DNA from: Dyadobacter koreensis
GTDB lineage: Bacteria > Bacteroidota > Bacteroidia > Cytophagales > Spirosomataceae
Assembly (NCBI RefSeq): GCF_900108855.1
Contig: NZ_FNXY01000003.1
Location: forward strand, 186,001-250,000
DNA: 64,000 nucleotides
Reading direction: 5' to 3'
The position numbers were made by a program, and so were the translations under genes. Under the pieces are notes generated by a model. That model did not search any database. It saw only the letters and a list, made by a program, of their open reading frames with translations, and was not told the DNA's origin. How positions within the stretch are numbered: position 1 is the stretch's first letter; the number at the start of each line of letters is the position of its first letter. Shown one piece after another: positions 1-8,199 of this stretch.

Positions 1-127
1 CCAGTACAATCCGAGGTTTTTGAGTTGTTGCGGCGTTGTCAAAATACACAAGTTGTTTTCCACCAATTACCTCATTAAGAATAGGAAAATCTTTACGGAT
101 GGACGCGATATCTGGGAAATTAGTCAT
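1..127 (-). CDS. sufS: Cysteine desulfurase SufS, N-terminal fragment
   Basis: Reading the minus strand from the ATG at 127 gives about 42 codons that run off the window edge. The peptide carries the N-terminal motif YFDNAATTQKP, typical of class-V PLP-dependent SufS/CsdA cysteine desulfurases, which release sulfur from L-cysteine for Fe-S cluster assembly. It follows sufD on the same strand with an 88-bp gap that contains a hairpin. The catalytic lysine and cysteine lie outside the window and cannot be checked. The family call rests on this short motif plus the suf context and is fairly secure. Confidence 0.85.
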   Translation of the reverse strand, partial: MTNFPDIASIRKDFPILNEVIGGKQLVYFDNAATTQKPRIVL

Positions 128-145
128 TATACCGTTATTTAGAAA

Positions 146-180
146 AATGCCCAACCCAATTGAAGAGAAGGTTGGGCATT
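146..180 (-). terminator. Hairpin between sufD and sufS
   Basis: Bases 146-156 and 170-180 form a perfect 11-bp inverted repeat (AATGCCCAACC / GGTTGGGCATT) with a 13-nt loop. Read on the minus strand, the stem is followed by TTTTCT, so it resembles a weak intrinsic terminator. Because sufS starts only 19 bases later on the same strand, it may act as an attenuator or RNA-processing site that lowers sufS expression relative to sufCD. This is inferred from sequence only. Confidence 0.5.
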
Positions 181-215
181 ACAAAAAAGTTTATGTTGCA
201 AAAACAGAACGAGAA

Positions 216-1535
216 TTACTTCTCAGAAAGTTTCTCTGCAATTACATTTTCAAGGTATTCACGGATGGAGTCGATCTTTATTTGAGAAACAACATCAGCA
301 CAGAAGGCAAACATCAAAAGTGACATAGCCTCCGGCTTCGAAATTCCACGTGAGCGCATATAAAACAAGGCTTCCTCGTCGATCTGCCCTGTCGTCGTTC
401 CGTGTGAACACTTCACGTCATCAGCAAAAATTTCAAGCTGAGGTTTTGTATACATGGTTGCCTCTGTGGACAGCACTATGTTTTTACAAGACTGGAAAGC
501 GTTGGTTTTCTGCGCGTCGGGACGAACAAATATTTTCCCGTTGAAAACACCCTTCGACTTGTCGCGCAAAATTCCTTTATACAATTCGTTACTTTCAGAA
601 TTTGGCTTACGATGATCTGCAACAGTATGGTTATCAACATGCTGAGTTCCGTCAGGGAAATATAAACCGTACATATATGCTTCACAATGCTCGCCATCGA
701 TCACAATATTCAGGTTATTTCTCGTAAACTTTCCATTCAGAGTTACCGTTGCCGCATAAAAGTGCGACTTTTCCAGCATTCGAACCTGTGTGGTTCCGAT
801 GTGGTACGCATTTTCACTTTCATTCTGAACTTTGTAATATTCAACACCTGCTTCCTCGCCCACATTGATCTCCGTCACAACATTTGTAAAAGAGCGCTGC
901 TCGCCTATTGTTCTGAAAGCTTCTGCGATCTTGACATGCGCATTTTTACCAACAGCAATAATATTGCGAGGCTGACTTCCAATGTTTTCCTGACGGGAAT
1001 CACTTACGAAACGTAAAATTACCGGATGCTCAACAGTCTTATTATCCGGAACGTGGATAAAGACACCGTCATGAGCAAAAGCCGTATTTAGTGATGTAAA
1101 TGAGTCAGTATCATCTTTTACCAGTTCATCAAAATACGAATTGACAAGTTCAGGATTGTTTTTATATGCATTTTGCAAAGAGTCAATGATAATCTGATCC
1201 GTAGAGGAAACCATCGTTGACAAAGCGGCATTGTAGTGGCCGTTGACAAAATACAAAATATTTGCAGCTTGCTCAGGCATTTTGAGATCTACCAGATCGT
1301 CTGCTGAAAGCGTATCGCTTGCATTAAAATTATATGAAGCACTGATCAGATCACGAACGTTGCTGTATTTCCATTCTTCGTTTTTGATGGTTGGAAAGCC
1401 CAACTCATCAAATTGTGCAATGGCAGCACGTTTCTTTTGATGAAAAGCCGATTTGGCCTCACCATTCATCACGGATTCCCGTGCATGAAAATCAGTGATT
1501 AACTTCGTTTTTAAATCTATGGTTTCGGTACTCAT
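216..1535 (-). CDS. sufD: Fe-S cluster assembly protein SufD
   Basis: A 439-aa protein of the SufB/SufD family. SufD pairs with SufB and the ATPase SufC in the SufBC2D scaffold, which builds Fe-S clusters in the cytosol from sulfur supplied by SufS. The N-terminal third is helical and the C-terminal half has the beta-helix repeats of the family, ending in the conserved stretch around residues 375-405 that reads DDVKCSHGTTTGQIDEEALF followed by MRSRGIS. That H near the C-terminus and its surroundings are characteristic of SufD/SufB. It lies 78 bp downstream of sufC and upstream of sufS on the same strand, so an operon sufC-sufD-sufS is likely. Length is normal. Confidence 0.95.
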   Translation of the reverse strand: MSTETIDLKTKLITDFHARESVMNGEAKSAFHQKKRAAIAQFDELGFPTIKNEEWKYSNVRDLISASYNFNASDTLSADDLVDLKMPEQAANILYFVNGHYNAALSTMVSSTDQIIIDSLQNAYKNNPELVNSYFDELVKDDTDSFTSLNTAFAHDGVFIHVPDNKTVEHPVILRFVSDSRQENIGSQPRNIIAVGKNAHVKIAEAFRTIGEQRSFTNVVTEINVGEEAGVEYYKVQNESENAYHIGTTQVRMLEKSHFYAATVTLNGKFTRNNLNIVIDGEHCEAYMYGLYFPDGTQHVDNHTVADHRKPNSESNELYKGILRDKSKGVFNGKIFVRPDAQKTNAFQSCKNIVLSTEATMYTKPQLEIFADDVKCSHGTTTGQIDEEALFYMRSRGISKPEAMSLLMFAFCADVVSQIKIDSIREYLENVIAEKLSEK

Positions 1536-1613
1536 TCCTTTTGGTATTGAAAGTGATTTTACTTGGCTGCCCTTTCGGTTAGCCTTACAATAACCTGGTA
1601 AATTAAAAGCAGA

Positions 1614-2381
1614 TTATTGATTTACTTCCTCAGCCTCAACTTCGGCCTTGATCCAGTCATATCCTTTTTCTTCCAATTCGAATGCAAGTTCTTTGCCACC
1701 GGATTTAACAATTCTTCCTTTGTAAAGGACGTGAACGAAATCAGGCACGATATAATCCAAAAGACGCTGATAATGCGTTACCACGATAGCAGAACGTTCA
1801 GGAGAACGAAGCGAATTAACACCTTCTGCCACGATCCTTAATGCATCGATATCAAGTCCTGAATCGGTCTCGTCAAGAATAGCCAGCTTCGGTTCAAGAA
1901 CCGCCATCTGGAAAATCTCATTTCTTTTTTTCTCTCCACCTGAAAATCCTTCATTCAAAGCACGTTTCAGCAACGAGTCGTTCATGCTAACCAATTTCGC
2001 TTTCTCACGTACCATTTTAAGGAACCGTGCTGCATCCAAAGGTTCTTGTCCGTTATATTTACGAATTTCGTTAACCGCAGTTTTCAAAAAGTTGATGGTA
2101 GTAACACCAGGAATTTCAACCGGATACTGGAATGCAAGGAAAATTCCTTCCGCCGCTCTTTCTTCTGCTGCAAGTTCCAATAATTCTTTTCCGTCAAAAA
2201 TTACGTTTCCACCCGTAACTTCGTACTCTTCTCTTCCTGCTAAAACCGAAGCCAAAGTACTTTTTCCCGATCCATTCGGCCCCATGATGGCATGCACTTC
2301 ACCTGGTTTGATTTCCAGATTGATGCCTTTTAATATTTCTTTACCTTCGATTGAGGCGCGTAATCCATTAATTGAGAGCAT
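1614..2381 (-). CDS. sufC: Fe-S assembly ATPase SufC
   Basis: A 255-aa ABC-type ATPase that energises the SufBCD scaffold. Visible motifs are Walker A GPNGSGKS near residue 36, the signature [10 protein letters not shown], and Walker B with D-loop [12 protein letters not shown], the exact form typical of SufC. The reading frame stays open upstream to 2477, but the 32 extra residues are not SufC-like, and the family N-terminus [10 protein letters not shown] begins at 2381. sufB, usually adjacent, is not present: upstream lies divergent arcA. A candidate promoter sits about 45-70 bp upstream. Confidence 0.95.
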   Translation of the reverse strand: MLSINGLRASIEGKEILKGINLEIKPGEVHAIMGPNGSGKSTLASVLAGREEYEVTGGNVIFDGKELLELAAEERAAEGIFLAFQYPVEIPGVTTINFLKTAVNEIRKYNGQEPLDAARFLKMVREKAKLVSMNDSLLKRALNEGFSGGEKKRNEIFQMAVLEPKLAILDETDSGLDIDALRIVAEGVNSLRSPERSAIVVTHYQRLLDYIVPDFVHVLYKGRIVKSGGKELAFELEEKGYDWIKAEVEAEEVNQ

Positions 2382-2424
2382 AACTAAATTTATACTTGTA
2401 TATGTAGTTCTTGGTAATTTACCG

Positions 2425-2454
2425 CAAAAGTAGTAAGCTTTGGTCGTATATGAA
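2425..2454 (-). promoter_or_regulatory. Candidate sufC promoter
   Basis: On the minus strand a perfect Bacteroidota -7 element TACTTTTG lies at 2432-2425. At the canonical 19-bp spacing is TTC (2454-2452), one base off the TTG of the -33 element. Transcription would start near 2418, leaving a leader of about 37 nt before the sufC ATG at 2381. This also supports 2381 as the sufC start, since the longer frame would begin upstream of the promoter. Confidence 0.45.
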
Positions 2455-2644
2455 AATAACCACCCCGTGCAAAGCAAACATTATCTTAATACAACATTAT
2501 TAACCTTTTTCCTGGCATGTATGTTCCATCATTCCGGAGAATTTCGAACATAGTCTATATAAATGTAGACAAAGCAATCAACAAATAACTTTATTCCCGA
2601 TTATACGCCGTACTTTGTGATCAGAGTTCTAAGTTTTACAGTCT

Positions 2645-4096
2645 ATGAAATCAGATAAATCATTTTCCTCAGCAATACATGTTTCCTCAGAAGTTGGTAC
2701 ATTAAGAAGGCTCTTAATTCACAGTCCCGACCGTGGTCTCGGGAAAGTCGTACCTTCAAAAGCGCAGGATTGGCTTTTTGAAGATATTGTACATTTGGAT
2801 ACCATGCGTAAAGGTGAATATGATTTTTACGTAAAGCTCCTTTTATATTTTCTTGACCCTGAAAAAATCAAAGGAAAACTCACAGAAATTGATTCGGACC
2901 CCTCCCGGGCTTTTTACATTCCTGGCTCTGAAAAATATTTCAATTCAGACAAAGTTGTTGATATTCAGAAACTTCTTGCCGAGATTTTACAGGACCAAAA
3001 TATCAGAATAAAACTTACGGCGGCGATTTGTGGTATCGAGCGTTGTTCATACCAGACCCAAAATGAACTGCACGCCTTTGAACCGAATGAACTGGCAAAA
3101 ATATTTATTTCAGGCTCGCTGCCGGACAAGCGTATGTTATTCGCTCCACTTCCAAACCTGATTTTCATGCGGGATATCGGTATTGTGATTAATGACCATA
3201 TCCTGCTTAATAAACCTGCTAAATCAGCAAGGACGAGAGAATCCATCCTGGCGCAGTTTATTTTTTTCCATCATCCGATGTTTTCACTTTTGAAGGAAAA
3301 TATCATTGAAATACCGGAAAATGAAAGACATTTTTTGCTTCCCGATGATGAAAAAGCAAGTGATTATCACCGGTGCACATTAGAAGGCGGTGACGTCATG
3401 ATGGTCGCACCGAAACATTTACTGATCGGATGTAGTGAAAGAACTTCACTTTACGCAGCTCAGGAGGTGATGAAAATTCTGTTCGAGAAAAATGTCGTAG
3501 ATACCATCACCATCATCAAAATTCCAAAAAAAAGGGATTATATGCATATCGACACTATTTTCACACAGGTAAAGAAAAATGTATGGGTTTTACTGAGCAG
3601 CCTGGGAAGATTAGGAGACGAAGCAAAAAAGAAAGATGTGCTTCACTTTTTTGCTCCAAAACAAACAAATCCAGAGTTTCAGATTCTCCAGTTCATCAAG
3701 GGATTGGAACACAAACCAATAGAAATTGAAAACCTCGAAGATCTGCTTGCTGATATCAGCCGGAATGATCTTGGAAGCAAAGAAGAAATTCAATTTATTT
3801 ATTCGGGCAACAATCAGTTTCCTTATGGTGAGCGGGAGCAGTGGACAGATTCCTGCAACCTTTTAGCGTTGAAAGATGGTGTCGTCATCGGCTACGACAG
3901 AAACGATAAAACGCTTGATTCTTTTCGTGAAAAAGGATTCAGGATTATAAAGGCGAAAGATCTGCTCGAAAAATTCGAAAGAAACGAGCTTTCTCCGGAA
4001 ACTTTAACGGACACTTTTATCACACTGCCATCCGCGGAATTGTCACGTGCGCGCGGGGGATCGCATTGCATGAGTATGCCCTTGCTAAGAGATTAA
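2645..4096 (+). CDS. arcA: Arginine deiminase family protein
   Basis: A 483-aa guanidino-group modifying enzyme expected to hydrolyse L-arginine to citrulline and ammonia. Family landmarks are visible: N-terminal GTLRRLLIHSPDRGL, the LEGGDVMMV acidic motif near residue 248, MHIDTIFTQ with the catalytic histidine near residue 302, and the C-terminal nucleophile cysteine in GGSHCMSMPL. It is 60-70 residues longer than classical ArcA (about 410 aa), the extra length falling mainly in an N-terminal insert around residues 70-140. The gene is divergent from sufC and lies 72 bp upstream of a second enzyme of the same superfamily. No arginine/ornithine antiporter, ornithine carbamoyltransferase or carbamate kinase is nearby, so the classic ATP-yielding pathway is not encoded here. 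An agmatine or other guanidino substrate cannot be excluded. Confidence 0.8.
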   Translation: MKSDKSFSSAIHVSSEVGTLRRLLIHSPDRGLGKVVPSKAQDWLFEDIVHLDTMRKGEYDFYVKLLLYFLDPEKIKGKLTEIDSDPSRAFYIPGSEKYFNSDKVVDIQKLLAEILQDQNIRIKLTAAICGIERCSYQTQNELHAFEPNELAKIFISGSLPDKRMLFAPLPNLIFMRDIGIVINDHILLNKPAKSARTRESILAQFIFFHHPMFSLLKENIIEIPENERHFLLPDDEKASDYHRCTLEGGDVMMVAPKHLLIGCSERTSLYAAQEVMKILFEKNVVDTITIIKIPKKRDYMHIDTIFTQVKKNVWVLLSSLGRLGDEAKKKDVLHFFAPKQTNPEFQILQFIKGLEHKPIEIENLEDLLADISRNDLGSKEEIQFIYSGNNQFPYGEREQWTDSCNLLALKDGVVIGYDRNDKTLDSFREKGFRIIKAKDLLEKFERNELSPETLTDTFITLPSAELSRARGGSHCMSMPLLRD

Positions 4097-4168
4097 GAGG
4101 GATTGCAATCTCGCCAATTCGGTTGTAAATTGCATCTATACTTCTCAACCATTGAATCAAATACTCCT

Positions 4169-5125
4169 ATGCGCTCCATATCAACAACCGCACAAATACA
4201 GCCACAGTCTACCGCAAGAATCATGATGATCAGGCCGGTTCATTTTGGTTTTAATGCCCAAACAGCCGGAAGCAATGAATTTCAGCAGAAAGAGCTTGCT
4301 GAGCATAACTTTAACATTGCTCAGGAGAAAGCTCGTGAAGAATTTGACCTGATGATTTCCCAGCTTCAGCTTACGGGGCTTGATCTTTATGTTTTTGAAG
4401 ATACCGACGATATTTACCGCCCGGATGCTGTTTTTTCAAATAACTGGGTTTCATTTCACCAAAGTGGAAAAGTTGTTCTGTATCCGATGATGGCAGAAAA
4501 CCGTCGTGCAGAGCGTCGCATGGATATCATAGAAAATTTGAAAAAAGATTTTCTGATTGAAGAGATTATTGACCTTACGCATTTCGAAAAAGAAGGTAAA
4601 TATCTGGAAGGAACCGGAAGCATGGTTCTGGACCGGCGCTATAAAATTGCTTATGCCTGTTTATCTCCGCGTACCCATCCGGACGTTCTCAACGCGTTTT
4701 CAGAAGCATTAGGTTATGAACTCGTCACTTTTTCTGCTTCCGATGAAAATGATAAGCCTGTTTATCACACAAATGTGCTGATGTGTGTAGGAGATATTTT
4801 TGCAATCGTTTGTCTGGAAGCGATCAAAGATCCGGACGAGCGGCAAATGGTCAGATCTGCCCTTGAAGAAACAAATAAATATATTGTCGAAATTTCGCTC
4901 GATCAGGTGAGACATTTCGCAGGTAATATGCTGATGGTCAGAAATTTGAAAGGAAATAAATTCCTGATGATGTCCACCCAGGCGTTTGACTCACTGACAG
5001 AAATACAGCGAAAATCCCTGCTCGATTACGCAAGAATTATTCATACCGATTTATCTGTTATTGAAGGTTACGGTGGAGGTTCAGCCCGCTGCATGATGAC
5101 TGAGATTCATTTGCCTCTGAGGTAA
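4169..5125 (+). CDS. ctlX: CtlX-type amidinotransferase-fold hydrolase
   Basis: A 318-aa protein of the pentein (amidinotransferase/deiminase) fold, matching the proteins named citrulline utilization hydrolase CtlX. Visible motifs are MIRPVHFGFN near the N-terminus, the EGTGSMVLDR acidic motif, YHTNVLMCVGD with the catalytic histidine, and GGGSARCMMTEIHLP with the nucleophilic cysteine at the C-terminus. The ATG at 4169 is preferred over an in-frame ATG at 4103, whose extra 22 residues are not family-like. Together with arcA 72 bp upstream it could act on arginine and then citrulline. A strong bidirectional hairpin terminator begins directly at the stop codon. Substrate is inferred from family, not shown. 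Confidence 0.75.
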   Translation: MRSISTTAQIQPQSTARIMMIRPVHFGFNAQTAGSNEFQQKELAEHNFNIAQEKAREEFDLMISQLQLTGLDLYVFEDTDDIYRPDAVFSNNWVSFHQSGKVVLYPMMAENRRAERRMDIIENLKKDFLIEEIIDLTHFEKEGKYLEGTGSMVLDRRYKIAYACLSPRTHPDVLNAFSEALGYELVTFSASDENDKPVYHTNVLMCVGDIFAIVCLEAIKDPDERQMVRSALEETNKYIVEISLDQVRHFAGNMLMVRNLKGNKFLMMSTQAFDSLTEIQRKSLLDYARIIHTDLSVIEGYGGGSARCMMTEIHLPLR

Positions 5126-5172
5126 AAAAATAAAGCCCGAGCTACCATTTGGCAGGTCGGGCTTTATTTTTT
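5125..5172. terminator. Bidirectional intrinsic terminator
   Basis: Bases 5125-5140 and 5157-5172 form a 16-bp perfect inverted repeat, with an AT-rich base and a GC core AAAGCCCGA / TCGGGCTTT, and a 16-nt loop. The A-run on one side and T-run on the other fit termination of ctlX on the plus strand and of the converging lipoprotein gene on the minus strand. Confidence 0.85.
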
Positions 5173-5186
5173 AAATATTGATCAGA

Positions 5187-5645
5187 TTAGTCGTTAAGAT
5201 CTGCCTTAACTTTATCAATCTTGGTTCTTGTCTCCATTTTGAAGTTATCCCACTTCTCATCTGTTTCAGCCTGAAGCTTGTTAAGAGAAACTTTTAGATC
5301 GTCTTTCTCATCCTGAAGCTCCTTTTTACGCATTTTCCATTTTTCTTTTTCTTTTTCAGTTGCCTTATCCATTTTGGCATCCGCTTCATCTATTTTCGTA
5401 TCAAGTTTAGCGATCGCACCGTCTATATCGGATTTTAATGCTTCTTTATCTTCATTCAATTTTGACTTGAAATCATCGCCAGCTTCTTTCATATCTGACT
5501 TAGTTTCGTCAAGGGCCTCCTCAGTGTCTTCTTTGGCTCCTTCTACTGTATCTTTTGCCGAGTCTTTGGTCTTCTCAGAACAACTGCTAAAAGTTAACAT
5601 TCCAAGTGTAAGCATTGAAGCTACCAACCAACTGATCTTTTTCAT
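5187..5645 (-). CDS. Predicted coiled-coil lipoprotein
   Basis: A 152-aa protein with a signal peptide ending in the lipobox FSSC (Cys at about residue 22), so it should be lipid-anchored after export. The mature part is extremely rich in K, E and D, with near-continuous heptad-like spacing (for example ALKSDIDGAIAKLDTKIDEA), indicating one long amphipathic or coiled-coil helix. No catalytic motif or known domain is recognised. It is monocistronic, convergent with ctlX and sharing its terminator. A structural or envelope stress role is possible but unsupported. Confidence 0.75.
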   Translation of the reverse strand: MKKISWLVASMLTLGMLTFSSCSEKTKDSAKDTVEGAKEDTEEALDETKSDMKEAGDDFKSKLNEDKEALKSDIDGAIAKLDTKIDEADAKMDKATEKEKEKWKMRKKELQDEKDDLKVSLNKLQAETDEKWDNFKMETRTKIDKVKADLND

Positions 5646-5859
5646 TTTTTCTGTGTTTAGATTAAAATTTGTTAATCGTAGAAATATAATCTCTGTATAC
5701 GTAGAAAATATCCTACCAACGGTAATTCGGTAATAATATGGCTTTAAATGTGGAAATAAGTACTCAGGACCAAGACAATTAGATCAGTCCCACTCATTTC
5801 CATTACCGTTTTATCCATTATCTGATAGTATGGTTTTAATCACAGTAGCTTTTCATACC

Positions 5860-5879
5860 GATACTAATTTGTTAGTATC
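5860..5879. promoter_or_regulatory. Inverted repeat upstream of TonB receptor
   Basis: GATACTAA and TTAGTATC form a perfect 8-bp inverted repeat separated by TTTG, 44 bp upstream of the TonB-receptor ATG. The 4-bp spacer and position are compatible with a repressor or metalloregulator operator; the repeat is not a Fur-box match. It could alternatively form a small leader hairpin. No clear -7 element was found in the 278-bp gap 5646-5923. Confidence 0.4.
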
Positions 5880-5923
5880 CTCTTTAATAGAGAGATTTGC
5901 CGTAAATTCCCATTCTACAAAGT

Positions 5924-7990
5924 ATGCTCCGATATTTATCTGTTCCGGTTTTATCAATTTTAATTATATCTGAAAGTTTTGGTCAGATTTCTGTACCAAC
6001 TGATACGCTTAAAGCTAAGCTGCTGGAAGAAGTTACTGTTAATGCTTTTGAAACAAAAACAAACCGGCTTGCTACAACAGCAACTGTCGGGCTGCTTACT
6101 CCAAAATCGATTGAACGATTTTCTGCTACTACCTGGACAAATGCTGTCAATTCCATCGCCGGTGTCCGTATGGAAGAACGGTCTCCTGGAAGTTACAGAT
6201 TTTCTGTGCGCGGAAGCATGATCCGGTCTCCTTTTGGAATTAGAAATGTTAAATTTTACTGGAATGGAATTCCATTTACAGATGCGGGCGGAAATACGCC
6301 GTTAAACTCCGTAGACTTTGGTGCAATCCAGAGCATGGAAGTCATAAAAGGTCCGGGAAGCAGCTTGTATGGAGCAGGAACCGGCGGTGTTGTTTTAATG
6401 CAGAGCCGTACGGACAATCCCGCCTTAAACCGCATAGAACAAAGCGCAGGCTATGGCAAATATGGTTTTCAGAGCAGAAGCACGACGCTGCAGGTGGGCG
6501 ATATTTCAATTCAGTACGGACATCAGGAACAAGACGGTTATCGCAAGCAAAGTGCTATGAAACGTGATGCAATCCGATTCACCTCGACTTCTAAAATTGG
6601 AGAAAAAGGAACCTTATCACTTTTAGGAATGTATTCAGATTTGTCTTACCAGACACCGGGGGGAATTACACTTGCTCAATATCAGACCGACCCTACACTG
6701 GCGAGGCAATCCACTGCAACCGTTCCTGGAAGCGAGGCTCAAAATGCAGGAATTTATACAAAATTTGCTCTTCTGGGTGGAAATTATTCGCTGGCACTTT
6801 CTGATACCTGGACGCAGAACACAGCATTGTACCTGACTACCAATGATTTTGCCAATCCATTCATAAGCAATTACGAAAAACGTGATGAGCAAGGAATCGG
6901 GGGGAGAAACAGCTGGAAAAATAGCTCCCGGATCGGTGATATTAAAACGAACTGGACGACCGGATTTGAATGGCAATATGGGCGTTCCGCACAAAGAAAT
7001 TATGATAATAACGGTGGAGTTCCAGGTAAACAACAAACAGTTGAAGATGTCCGCACAACCAATTTAACAGCATTCAGTCAACTGGAAGCTATTTTATTTT
7101 CAGATTTGACAGCGACTGTCGGATTGAGTTATAATACCTCAAAATACAAATACGAGCGCTTTTTTGTACTTCCGTACAGCAAAGAGCAAAAAACATTCGA
7201 TGGAATTTTTGTTCCAAGATTTGCAATCAACAAAATTATTGCAAAGACCTGGGCAGTGACTGCATCTTATAGCAGCGGTTTCTCACCTCCTACATTGCAG
7301 GAAGTGCGCCCTTCCGCCGGTGGATTCAGAAAAGAGCTGGAAGCTGAGCGAGGTATGAATACAGAAATTGGGATTCGTAAAATAACTGAGCATTTCACCG
7401 CAGAAATCAGTGCTTACCACTTCGGCCTGAAGGAGACAATCGTAAGAAGAAGCGACGAAGCAGGCTCAGAATTTTTTGTGAATGCGGGAAAAACCAAACA
7501 GCTTGGACTGGAATGGAATCTCAGTTATGATCTCCTTTCTGATCCTAAGTTGCCTGTTGCTTTACGCATCTGGGATTCCGGAACTTATACTAAATACACT
7601 TACGATGATTACCAGCAGGCCGATACGGACCTAAGTGGCAAACTGATTCCAGGAATACCTCGTTTTATTCAGACGACTGGTATCGACGCAATTTTTAAAT
7701 ATGGTTTTTCACTTTTCGCGACTTACCAACATGGAAGCTCTCTTTATCTGAACGATGCCAATACCTTAAAAAATACTCCCTATAACCAATTTACCGCACG
7801 TGCAGCCTGGAAAAAAAGTTGGGGGGAACACCTTTACAGCGAACTTTCCGCCTCCGCCGAAAAAGTCAACGCAGGAATTTACAGTCTGGGTTACGATCTG
7901 AATGCTTTTGGAAACCGCTATTACAATTCCGCGCCGAAAAAGAATTTCTGGATTGGTGTTAAGCTCGGCTGGGAATGGGGTAAGAGATAA
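5924..7990 (+). CDS. TonB-dependent outer-membrane receptor
   Basis: A 688-aa outer-membrane receptor with a signal peptide (about residues 1-21, ending SFGQ). The plug domain spans roughly residues 35-160, with RFSVRGS and the IKGPGSSLYGAGTGGVVLM segment typical of TonB plugs. The rest is a 22-strand-type barrel ending in an aromatic-rich strand (GVKLGWEWGKR). It imports a ligand energised by TonB/ExbBD. There is no SusD partner or carboxypeptidase-like N-terminal domain, so it resembles siderophore/iron-complex receptors rather than SusC; the ligand cannot be named. It is preceded by an inverted repeat at 5860-5879 and stands alone between a lipoprotein gene and hemW. Confidence 0.9.
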   Translation: MLRYLSVPVLSILIISESFGQISVPTDTLKAKLLEEVTVNAFETKTNRLATTATVGLLTPKSIERFSATTWTNAVNSIAGVRMEERSPGSYRFSVRGSMIRSPFGIRNVKFYWNGIPFTDAGGNTPLNSVDFGAIQSMEVIKGPGSSLYGAGTGGVVLMQSRTDNPALNRIEQSAGYGKYGFQSRSTTLQVGDISIQYGHQEQDGYRKQSAMKRDAIRFTSTSKIGEKGTLSLLGMYSDLSYQTPGGITLAQYQTDPTLARQSTATVPGSEAQNAGIYTKFALLGGNYSLALSDTWTQNTALYLTTNDFANPFISNYEKRDEQGIGGRNSWKNSSRIGDIKTNWTTGFEWQYGRSAQRNYDNNGGVPGKQQTVEDVRTTNLTAFSQLEAILFSDLTATVGLSYNTSKYKYERFFVLPYSKEQKTFDGIFVPRFAINKIIAKTWAVTASYSSGFSPPTLQEVRPSAGGFRKELEAERGMNTEIGIRKITEHFTAEISAYHFGLKETIVRRSDEAGSEFFVNAGKTKQLGLEWNLSYDLLSDPKLPVALRIWDSGTYTKYTYDDYQQADTDLSGKLIPGIPRFIQTTGIDAIFKYGFSLFATYQHGSSLYLNDANTLKNTPYNQFTARAAWKKSWGEHLYSELSASAEKVNAGIYSLGYDLNAFGNRYYNSAPKKNFWIGVKLGWEWGKR

Positions 7991-8199
7991 TTTTCATGGA
8001 TAATTAAAACTGATTTAATTTGACTTATCCGGCAGTTACGATTTTGATCGGTAATCATTTTATCAACAACTTCATTGTTCCGAGGCAAATTTGAACTTTT
8101 GTTCTGCTATCTGTTTTATTACAGTCCGTGAACGTCAATTTCGCAGATGAATTCTCGTAATATCCTTAGAATTTATCGTTAACTAATAATCCTCGAAAA

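Noticed and set aside
36..323. Plus-strand open frame of 95 codons at the window start
   Set aside because: It lies across the reverse strand of sufS, a hairpin and sufD, all of which have strong family support.
2382..2477. 32-residue upstream extension of sufC
   Set aside because: Not SufC-like and overlapping the candidate promoter; the conserved N-terminus starts at 2381.
2600..2630. TACTTTG-like promoter for arcA
   Set aside because: The octamer lacks one base of TAnnTTTG and has no TTG at the right distance.
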